NCBI GenBank assembly: GCA_003695725.1
Contig: RFHX01000193.1
Span: forward strand, 1-14,959
Source of the DNA: Candidatus Schekmanbacteria bacterium
GTDB lineage: Bacteria > Schekmanbacteria > GWA2-38-11 > J061
Reading direction: 5' to 3'
Length of the DNA stretch: 14,959 nt
In this document: positions 6,597-13,088 of the stretch, in pieces
How positions within the stretch are numbered: the first letter of the stretch is position 1
How the letters are laid out: each line of letters begins with the position of its first letter
Notes under the pieces: generated by a model
What the model was told of the DNA's origin: nothing
What the model saw: the letters and a program-made list of their open reading frames with translations, nothing else
Databases searched by the model: none
Position numbers and translations under genes: made by a program

Positions 6597-7676
6597 ATGC
6601 CTCTTTTTAATTGGTTTCATATAGGAAGCAATTACCTTTTCAGTAAAAATCCGCTCTACTTGATTTTTCAGATTACATCGAGGTGCAATTCAAGATGTCT
6701 CACCTGTTTCAATTGGAAAATTCTTGATGAAGAGAAAGGAAGAAATGACCTTTCATTAGATGAAATAGAGAAAATTTCTGAAAATTATGGACCACTTTTA
6801 CAATTGACTATTGGCGGCGGAGAGCCTTTTTTGCGTGATGATATCGATGAGATATGCTTTCTTTTCAGTAAAAACAATTCTGTCCAACATATAACAATTC
6901 CTACAAATGCACTGCTACCTGAAAAGGTTGCAGAAAAAATAGAAAGCATTTTGAAAAAGTGTCATTTAAACTATCTTCGTTTAGGCATATCTCTTGATGC
7001 CATAGGTGAAAGACATGACAGGATTAGAGGGGTTGTCGGCAATTATGAAAAAGCAAAGGAGACATACCGACACCTTTTGCCACTGAAGGAGAAATACGAA
7101 AATTTTGGCATAGAAGTAAGCTCAGTCTTTTCAGCTTTGAATAAGGAAATAATGAAGGAAACAATCGATATTGTTAAAGAGGAATTTACTGAAATTGACA
7201 AACATGCAGTTGTAGTAGTGAGGGGCGATGCCAGAAATCCGGAAACAAAGGAAATAACTGCTGATGAATATGCAGATGTCATTGGCTACCTTTACAAGCG
7301 TGAGGAGGCAGAAAAGAGAAAAAGCAGATTTATTCCGGATTTTTTCAAGACTATCTTTAAAATAAATACAGACATTGTCTATAAGAATCTTAAAGGCGAA
7401 AAATGGCCTATTCGATGCCTAGCTGGAAAAAGATTGATTATCATTAAATCAGATGGTGAAGTATTGCCTTGTGAAATTTTGGATGAAGTCTTGGGGAATT
7501 TAAGGGACAATGATTATCAAATGGATAGGATTCTCAATACCGACAAGGCAAAAAGAGTAATAAAGAAGATAAAGGAAACGCAATGCAGCTGCACCTTTGA
7601 GTGTGCTGTCCATGCAAGTTTGATTTTTAATTTTAATAACTATCCTCACATCTTCAAAGAAATGTTGAAACAATAA
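6597..7676 (+). CDS. Radical SAM enzyme with SPASM/twitch-type C-terminus
   Basis: 359 residues. C30-x3-C34-x2-C37 binds the radical SAM [4Fe-4S] cluster. LTIGGGEPFLRDD (about 71-83) is the SAM-binding GGEP motif. Later barrel strands include LRLGISLDA and IEVSSVFSA. The C-terminus has C274, then GEVLPC292E, then C330-x-C332-x3-C336, which is a set of auxiliary-cluster cysteines. The 'G.v.pC' element is typical of SPASM/twitch domains, although the full seven-cysteine SPASM pattern is not met. Family members cleave SAM to a 5'-deoxyadenosyl radical and modify peptides, sugars or cofactors. No peptide-precursor gene is visible here, so a sugar or lipid substrate fits the neighbours better. The Shine-Dalgarno site is poor (GAAGGG inside the end of the previous gene), so translation is probably coupled to it. 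Confidence 0.85.
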   Translation: MPLFNWFHIGSNYLFSKNPLYLIFQITSRCNSRCLTCFNWKILDEEKGRNDLSLDEIEKISENYGPLLQLTIGGGEPFLRDDIDEICFLFSKNNSVQHITIPTNALLPEKVAEKIESILKKCHLNYLRLGISLDAIGERHDRIRGVVGNYEKAKETYRHLLPLKEKYENFGIEVSSVFSALNKEIMKETIDIVKEEFTEIDKHAVVVVRGDARNPETKEITADEYADVIGYLYKREEAEKRKSRFIPDFFKTIFKINTDIVYKNLKGEKWPIRCLAGKRLIIIKSDGEVLPCEILDEVLGNLRDNDYQMDRILNTDKAKRVIKKIKETQCSCTFECAVHASLIFNFNNYPHIFKEMLKQ

Positions 7677-7800
7677 TGGTTGGGATATTTACAAAAGATC
7701 CATTTTCGATGGTATATAGCACATTTAAAATCTTCTGAAAGAAGATAGGTTCTTGAAAAATCTGAAAATTTCAAAAAATGAAATGACTTCAAGGTGTTGA
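7677..7800. other. 124-bp spacer inside the operon with a small hairpin
   Basis: This is the widest gap in the operon. ATCTTC (7730-7735) and GAAGAT (7741-7746) form a perfect 6-bp stem with a TGAAA loop, without a T-tract. No promoter with both boxes is seen. AAGGTG at 7791-7796 is the ribosome binding site for the ATG at 7801. The hairpin could be an mRNA processing or stability site, or chance. Confidence 0.3.
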
Positions 7801-8784
7801 ATGAAAGTTTTTCTTACAGGTGCGGCAGGATTTATAGGGAATCATTTATTAAATCTGATTATACAAAGAAGTAAATATTCAAATATTGTATGCCCTGTAA
7901 GGGATATGGACAAAATCAAGAGAAAATTTTCAAATGAAAAAGTGTTTTTTTATGAGGGAGATATTTCAGTAAAAGAAGACATAGAAGGTAAAATTAATGG
8001 TTGTGATATTGTTTTTCATCTTGCGGCAAAATCCTTGACAAAGGATAGAAATGAACTTTTGAAAGTCAATGTCGATGGGACTAAAAATATTATCGAGGAA
8101 GCCCTTAAAAGTCAATGTGTAAAGAGAATTATTTATTTAAGCTCCATTTGGGCAGTTGACAGAAGTTTAAAAGATGATTTTTCATTACCTTTATCAAGTA
8201 AATCTGTACCAAATCCAAGGACATTCTATGGAAAAACAAAGCTTGAAGCAGAAAAAATTATTGAAAAAAGCGGCATTCCCTATACCATCCTTCGGCTTCC
8301 GCCAGTTTATGGTCCGGAAAGCAATTTGAATTATTTTTTGTTAAAACTTATAAGAGGTATCGAAAAAGGCAGTAGCATTTATCATTTTCCATTTCCGGGC
8401 AGTGTTAGTTTGGCTTATGTGGAGTCTGTTGCTGATGCCTGTCTTATTGCCGCTGAATCTAAAGAGTTGGAGAATAAAACCATCTTCTTTTGTACTGAAG
8501 AGCGATTGAAAATATTAGATATTTCATCTGAAATTATGCATATAATGGGAAAGAAAAGAAAAAAAGGTGAATTTTTAAAAAAAATAGCTTCTGTCTTTGA
8601 AAAAATTTTTACTTCCTATATAGGCAGGGTTATTATTCCTGTAAAAATTCAAACGCTTTTTTCTGATTATCTTGTCTGTGATTCAGTTGAATTTGAGAAG
8701 ACAACAGGATATAAATCCAAAATATCCTTTAGAGAAGGATTAATTGAAACGATAGATTGGTACAAAAAACAAAAATTCAATTAA
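7801..8784 (+). CDS. NAD(P)-dependent sugar epimerase/dehydratase (extended SDR)
   Basis: 327 residues, normal for the family. The N-terminus MKVFLTGAAGFIGNHLL contains the nucleotide-binding GxxGxxG motif of extended short-chain dehydrogenases. FHLAA (about 77-81) is the second family motif. The active site is S114/S115 with Y143-G-K-T-K147 (YxxxK). LRLPPVYGP (about 161-169) is the usual strand before the substrate pocket. Relatives convert nucleotide sugars (epimerases, dehydratases, reductases) or act on sterol-like substrates (3-beta-HSD-like). The insert after the SSIW strand and a basic, aromatic-rich stretch near 250-285 give no closer match that I recognise. It follows a 124-bp spacer and precedes a methyltransferase by 21 bases. 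The natural role is to supply or modify a sugar for the glycosyltransferase, as an inference from context. Confidence 0.85.
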   Translation: MKVFLTGAAGFIGNHLLNLIIQRSKYSNIVCPVRDMDKIKRKFSNEKVFFYEGDISVKEDIEGKINGCDIVFHLAAKSLTKDRNELLKVNVDGTKNIIEEALKSQCVKRIIYLSSIWAVDRSLKDDFSLPLSSKSVPNPRTFYGKTKLEAEKIIEKSGIPYTILRLPPVYGPESNLNYFLLKLIRGIEKGSSIYHFPFPGSVSLAYVESVADACLIAAESKELENKTIFFCTEERLKILDISSEIMHIMGKKRKKGEFLKKIASVFEKIFTSYIGRVIIPVKIQTLFSDYLVCDSVEFEKTTGYKSKISFREGLIETIDWYKKQKFN

Positions 8785-8805
8785 AACAATAGGATAAATC
8801 AACCA

Positions 8806-9480
8806 ATGAACCATAAGGAGTTGAATGAGAAAAACAGTATATTCGACTGCCTTTTTACGGCACAGGAGATAGAAAAGAGAAAAGAATTGTGGAAGGTATT
8901 GTGCGATGATTTTTTCAGCAAATTTATAAATAGAGCAGATACTGTTGTTGACCTTGGCGCAGGCTATTGTGAATTTATCAACAACATCAAATGCAGAAAA
9001 AAAATAGCTGTTGACTTGAATCGTCATCCTAAAAAATATGCCAACGACGATGTAGAAGTTATAATTTCGCCGGCAACAACTGTGGCGCAAATAGAAGACA
9101 ATTTTGCCGATGTAGTTTTTACAAGCAATTTTTGGGAGCATATGAGAGACAGAGAAGAGATGAAAAGGACTTTGATTGAGGTTAAGAGAATCCTTAAACC
9201 TTCAGGGAAATTGATAATTCTTCAACCAAATATCCGCTATTCATATAAAGTGTATTGGGATTTCTTTGACCATATAATTCCATTGAGTCACAAAAGTATG
9301 GAGGAGATTTTAAGATTTATGGGATTCAAGATAAAGTATATTCAGCCAAAGTTTTTACCTTACAGCACCAAATCGAAATGGCCTCAAAGCGCTTTTTTGG
9401 TGAAACTTTATTTAAAGATGCCTTTTTTGCATTATATCTTTGGGAAGCAGATGGTAATCGTTGCAGAAAAAGGAGATTAA
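8806..9480 (+). CDS. Class I SAM-dependent methyltransferase
   Basis: 224 residues with a complete Rossmann methyltransferase core. Motif I is VVDLGAGYCEF (D49, G51, G53). The acidic residue at the end of strand 2 is D70 (VDLNRHP). ADVVFTSNFWEHM (about 101-113) is motif IV with a following E-H pair typical of Methyltransf_11. VKRILKPSGKLIILQPN (126-142) is the post-motif helix and strand. Family members methylate small molecules, sugars or lipids, using SAM in the cytoplasm. The C-terminal 60 residues are aromatic and basic (HYIFGKQ) and may recognise the acceptor. AGGA at 8791-8794 is an imperfect ribosome binding site 11 bases from the ATG. The gene is followed after 24 bases by the first B12-type radical SAM gene. 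Substrate unknown. Confidence 0.85.
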   Translation: MNHKELNEKNSIFDCLFTAQEIEKRKELWKVLCDDFFSKFINRADTVVDLGAGYCEFINNIKCRKKIAVDLNRHPKKYANDDVEVIISPATTVAQIEDNFADVVFTSNFWEHMRDREEMKRTLIEVKRILKPSGKLIILQPNIRYSYKVYWDFFDHIIPLSHKSMEEILRFMGFKIKYIQPKFLPYSTKSKWPQSAFLVKLYLKMPFLHYIFGKQMVIVAEKGD

Positions 9481-9504
9481 AAAAAATATTTAATTATTTG
9501 AATT

Positions 9505-11007
9505 ATGAAAGTTCTATTTATTTCAAAAGGACAGGAAACACTTGCAATTGAGTATCTTTCATCGGCATTGAAAAAGGAAGGCCATAAGGTTGAGCTTCTT
9601 TTTGACCCCGGTTTGGATGACAATATGGGGTTTTGGGATGTCTCCATTTTAAGAAAGATTAATCCTGATAATGTATTTAAGAAGGAGATTGCACGATTTA
9701 GCCCTGACCTTGTTGCGCTTTCCTGTCCTTTGAATATGTTTCCTTTTGTCAGGAAAGCAGCTGCCCTTGTCAAAAGCGTGGGACAGATTCCTGTAATTGT
9801 AGGAGGCGGCCATCCCACAATTGCTCCTGATTATGTACTTTCCGATAAGAATGTAGATATTGTTTGTCTCGGGGAAGGAGAGGAGCCTCTTGTAGAGCTT
9901 GCAGAAAGGATTGAATCAGGAAAAAGTTATGATGATGTAAAAAATCTTTGGATAAAAAAAGAAAATGGAATAGTAAAAAATCCGATTCGCCCCTTGCTTG
10001 AAGACCTGGATTCCTTGCCTTTTCCTGACAGAGAAATATTCTATAGATACAACTGTTTTTCCGGTAATCTTTACTTTATAGCAGGACGGGGATGTCCCTT
10101 CAACTGCACCTATTGCTGTCAACATTCCTTTCAGAATATATACAGAGGTCTAGGAAAGTATGTACGCCTGAGAAGTGTCGATAATGTGATAGAAGAATTG
10201 ATCGAAGCAGTAAAAAAGTATCCTGCCGAGCATATCCATTCAGAAGATGACACCTTTGCCTTTGACCATAACTGGACAAAGGATTTCTGCAGAGAATATA
10301 AAAAACATATTGGTATCCCCTTTTATTGCCATGTAAGGCCCGGCACATTGACTGAGGAAATCTTGAATGACCTTGCTGATGCGGGATGTGTCGGAGTTTT
10401 TTTTGGTGTTGATTGTGGCAATGAAGAAATGCGGACAACGGTTTTGAAAAGAAAAATTCCAAACGATGTTATTATCGAACAAGCAAAGCTCGTCAAAAAA
10501 TCAGGAATAAAGCTTTCCTGCTCATCGATGTTTTGTTTACCCGGTGAAACGCCTGAGCAGATGTATGAAACATTCAATATGATAAAAGAGATAGACAGCG
10601 ACTATGCTTATGCCACGATTTATTATCCTTTCTATGGGACTGAGCTTTTCGATTATGCTTATGAAAATGGGTATCTTGATGAAGAGACTGTTGCATTAAT
10701 CAAAGATGGCGGTGGCTCTTTATATGGCGAACCTCTTATTAAGAGCAAATACAAGGATACAGCATTGCTATTGAAAAATGTCCTTCCTGCTTATATGAGA
10801 TTTAAAAAATTAAGATCTATTTTTGATTATATTTTAAAGATGAAATCCTGCACCGCTGGAAAAATTGTCAATTTGTTTTTAACTCCCTTTTCCTATGGGA
10901 CTCTTGGCAAACTAAAGCGAAGAGAAATGTTGAGAGTTTTTTTCAGATTTCTATCCTATTGGCTTCGTCTGACGCCTATAAAAAAAATAGCAGGAGGCAA
11001 AGACTGA
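9505..11007 (+). CDS. B12-binding-type radical SAM enzyme, copy 1
   Basis: 500 residues. The N-terminal 150 form a flavodoxin-like cobalamin-binding-type domain: MKVLFISKG, then PVIVGGGHPTIAPDYVL, then DIVCLGEGE, as in B12-binding radical SAM proteins. The usual DxHxxG cobalamin ligand motif is absent; GQETLAIEYL stands in the corresponding loop. The radical SAM core has C197-x3-C201-x2-C204 with an extra C205, then HSEDDTF (SAM/strand 2), YCHVRPGTL (strand 3-4), FFGVDCGNEE, and FCLPGETPEQM. The tail from about 420 is basic and hydrophobic and may touch the membrane. Such enzymes methylate unactivated carbon or phosphorus or rearrange rings and chains. No Shine-Dalgarno site is seen before the ATG, but the start gives the conserved MKVLF strand exactly at the N-terminus. 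It is a tandem paralogue of the next gene. Confidence 0.85.
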   Translation: MKVLFISKGQETLAIEYLSSALKKEGHKVELLFDPGLDDNMGFWDVSILRKINPDNVFKKEIARFSPDLVALSCPLNMFPFVRKAAALVKSVGQIPVIVGGGHPTIAPDYVLSDKNVDIVCLGEGEEPLVELAERIESGKSYDDVKNLWIKKENGIVKNPIRPLLEDLDSLPFPDREIFYRYNCFSGNLYFIAGRGCPFNCTYCCQHSFQNIYRGLGKYVRLRSVDNVIEELIEAVKKYPAEHIHSEDDTFAFDHNWTKDFCREYKKHIGIPFYCHVRPGTLTEEILNDLADAGCVGVFFGVDCGNEEMRTTVLKRKIPNDVIIEQAKLVKKSGIKLSCSSMFCLPGETPEQMYETFNMIKEIDSDYAYATIYYPFYGTELFDYAYENGYLDEETVALIKDGGGSLYGEPLIKSKYKDTALLLKNVLPAYMRFKKLRSIFDYILKMKSCTAGKIVNLFLTPFSYGTLGKLKRREMLRVFFRFLSYWLRLTPIKKIAGGKD

Positions 11008-11010
11008 TAG

Positions 11011-12489
11011 ATGAGAGTCCTTTTTTTTGCTGTAGGACAGGAGCTTCTTGGCATTGAATATCTTTCATCAGCGCTAAAAAAGGATGGCCATGAAGTTGAG
11101 TTAGCTTTTGACCCGGGCCTCGATAACTTTCTTGGTTTTATCGATGTTGGTGTATTGAAAAAACTCAGCGGTGATAAATGGTATCTTGAGAAGATAAAAT
11201 CTTTCAAACCGGATTTGATAGGTTTTAGCTGCCTTACGAATCTCTATTCCTTTGCCTGCGAGAAAGCGAGGAAAATAAAAGAACATTTCGATATTCCTAT
11301 TGTAATTGGTGGTATTCATCCAACTATCCTACCTGATTATGTAATGGAAAATGGAAATTTTGATATCCTCTGTATCGGTGAAGCAGATGAGGCATTTCCT
11401 GAACTTTTAAGAAAAATGCAAAAAGAAGAAGGTTACTATGATACCAAAAACTTTTGGTTTAGAAAAAATGGGACAATAATTAAAAATGATGTACGTCCCC
11501 TCATACAAGACTTGGATTCACTTCCTTTTGCAGATAGAGAGCTTTTCTACAAGTATGGATGTTTTACGGGCACATTGTACTTTATTTCAGGTAGAGGTTG
11601 TCCTTTTTCCTGCAGCTATTGCTGTCACCACTTTCTGCAGAAAAAATACAAGGGGCTCGGCAAGTATGTGCGAAAAAGAAGTGTAGATAATATTTTGAGT
11701 GAAATAAAACCCTGCCTTGAAAAGTATAAAGTGAAATCACTCTATTCAATGGATGACCTTTTTACGATCAATACCGAATGGATCAAGGAATTTAGTGAAA
11801 AATATCGAAAAATATCGGATTTGCCTATCTATTGCCATGTAAGGCCGGGCACTCTCAATCGGGAGATTGCTAAGGCACTAGCTGATGCAAACTGCACATC
11901 TGTATTTTACGGCATTGATTCAGGAAGCACATACATTCGAAATAATATTATGAACAGAAAAATAAAAGATGAAGACATTATCTCTAATGCCAAGCTTTTG
12001 AAAGAATATGGAATCAAAATTACTACATCTGCAATCTTTTGCCTTCCTGATGAGACAGAAGAGCAGATGTTTGAAACTGTAGAAATAATGAAGAAGATTA
12101 AAGCAGACTACCTTTATACATATATCTATTACCCTTTTCCTAATACAGAATCTTTCAACTATTGTGTAGAAAAGGGACTGCTTGACGAAGAAACTTTGGA
12201 AAAGGTTAAGAATGGAGAAGGTTCTTTTCACAAGAAGCCGCTCATCAAATCAAAGTATGCAGACCTTGCTCAGGTTCTTAAAAGTATAGCACCTCTATAT
12301 GTTAAATTTCCCTTTCTTGCTCCCTTAGTTAAATTTCTAATACGCAAGCGGCTTATTAAATTGAGCGAAATCGTCTTTTTTCTGACAGCGCCTTTTACAT
12401 ATGCGCACTTTGGAAGAGAGAAGATGAAGGAGTTTATTTCTCTTTTCAGAATGGCTCTAATTTCAAAATTTAAAAGAAGAATAGTATAA
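11011..12489 (+). CDS. B12-binding-type radical SAM enzyme, copy 2
   Basis: 492 residues, a close paralogue of the preceding gene, starting three bases after its stop. The domain order is the same: MRVLFFAVGQELLGIEYL, a VIGGIHPTILPDYV strand, DILCIGEADE, then C197-x3-C201-x2-C204 with C205 and H206, SMDDLF, YCHVRPGTL, FYGIDSGS and FCLPDETEEQM. Over residues 162-227 the two proteins share 48 of 66 residues, and the cysteines fall at identical positions. DxHxxG is again missing. Differences cluster in the barrel loops (HSEDDTF versus SMDDLF; VDCGNEE versus IDSGST) and in the C-terminal 60 residues, so different substrates or successive steps are plausible. An AGGAGG at 10992-10997 is 13 bases before the ATG, long for a ribosome binding site. 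Coupling to copy 1 is likely. Confidence 0.85.
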   Translation: MRVLFFAVGQELLGIEYLSSALKKDGHEVELAFDPGLDNFLGFIDVGVLKKLSGDKWYLEKIKSFKPDLIGFSCLTNLYSFACEKARKIKEHFDIPIVIGGIHPTILPDYVMENGNFDILCIGEADEAFPELLRKMQKEEGYYDTKNFWFRKNGTIIKNDVRPLIQDLDSLPFADRELFYKYGCFTGTLYFISGRGCPFSCSYCCHHFLQKKYKGLGKYVRKRSVDNILSEIKPCLEKYKVKSLYSMDDLFTINTEWIKEFSEKYRKISDLPIYCHVRPGTLNREIAKALADANCTSVFYGIDSGSTYIRNNIMNRKIKDEDIISNAKLLKEYGIKITTSAIFCLPDETEEQMFETVEIMKKIKADYLYTYIYYPFPNTESFNYCVEKGLLDEETLEKVKNGEGSFHKKPLIKSKYADLAQVLKSIAPLYVKFPFLAPLVKFLIRKRLIKLSEIVFFLTAPFTYAHFGREKMKEFISLFRMALISKFKRRIV

Positions 12490-12490
12490 A

Positions 12491-12985
12491 ATGAAGGAAG
12501 AAGAATTATCCTTTGCCAACAGGTTGAAAGTTAATTTTATCAAACCCTATTTAAGAAAAGAGGACCGCATTATAGATTTGGGGTGCGGTTCAATGTGGCT
12601 TACAAAGTATTTGCGGTCGCAGGGGTTCAACTGTACCGCATTTGACAGCACGCCGCCTGCTGATATAGTGGGCGATATCAAGCATTACCCATTCAAGGAA
12701 TCTTCATATGATACGGCTATTGCCTTTGAGATGATAGAGCATGTTGACTGTATAGACGAAATCAAACATATTCTCAAACCCGGTGGCCTATTATTAGTTA
12801 CAACACCGGTGCCTCATTTTGATTTTGTGTGCAAAATATTGGAATGCCTTTCAATATCGCAGAAAAGGACTTCTCCGCACTCAAACCTGCTTTATCTTGA
12901 AGATATACCAATGAAGCTTGTTGAAAAAAAGGTTTTATTTGGATTGTGCCAATGTGGTGCATTGAGGAATGAAGAGAAGGTCTAA
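12491..12985 (+). CDS. Small class I methyltransferase
   Basis: 164 residues, short for a stand-alone methyltransferase but with the core complete: IIDLGCGSMWL (27-37; D29, G31, G33), AFDS with D52 after strand 2, YDTAIAFEMIEHV (about 75-87, the Methyltransf_11 E-H element), and IKHILKPGGLLLVTTPVP (about 92-109). The C-terminus, LEDIPMKLVEKK followed by GLCQCGALRNEEKV, reads like a natural end, so I do not call it truncated. It starts one base after the stop of copy 2 of the B12-type radical SAM gene. It probably methylates an intermediate of the same pathway; the acceptor is unknown. It is the last gene before a new promoter. Confidence 0.8.
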   Translation: MKEEELSFANRLKVNFIKPYLRKEDRIIDLGCGSMWLTKYLRSQGFNCTAFDSTPPADIVGDIKHYPFKESSYDTAIAFEMIEHVDCIDEIKHILKPGGLLLVTTPVPHFDFVCKILECLSISQKRTSPHSNLLYLEDIPMKLVEKKVLFGLCQCGALRNEEKV

Positions 12986-12997
12986 GTAGAAAGTTTT

Positions 12998-13027
12998 TTG
13001 AAATTTCTGTTATTCTCTTTATATAAT
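12998..13027 (+). promoter_or_regulatory. Strong sigma70-type promoter for the membrane protein gene
   Basis: TTGAAA (12998-13003) and a perfect TATAAT (13022-13027) are separated by 18 bases. This is the best promoter match in the window. Transcription would begin near 13034, leaving a leader of about 55 bases. No intrinsic terminator separates it from the gene ending at 12985, so read-through from the operon is also possible. Confidence 0.6.
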
Positions 13028-13088
13028 CAGTTAAAATTTTAAAAATTCCTTCTGATTGCAGGCAGAATAATTGGAAGAAAGGGTTTTT

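Noticed and set aside
6597-7676. RiPP (modified peptide) cluster built around the SPASM-type radical SAM enzyme
   Set aside because: I found no short precursor-peptide gene with a ribosome binding site, no RiPP recognition domain and no peptidase or exporter nearby; the neighbours are sugar enzymes.
7730-7746. Hairpin ATCTTC-TGAAA-GAAGAT as an intrinsic terminator splitting the operon
   Set aside because: The stem is only 6 bp and is not followed by a T-tract.
5861-12489. Hopanoid side-chain (hpnA/hpnB/hpnH/hpnJ-like) gene cluster
   Set aside because: The mix of SDR, GT2 and radical SAM genes is similar, but the radical SAM protein does not show HpnH-like motifs, no squalene-hopene cyclase is in the window, and the methyltransferases do not fit.
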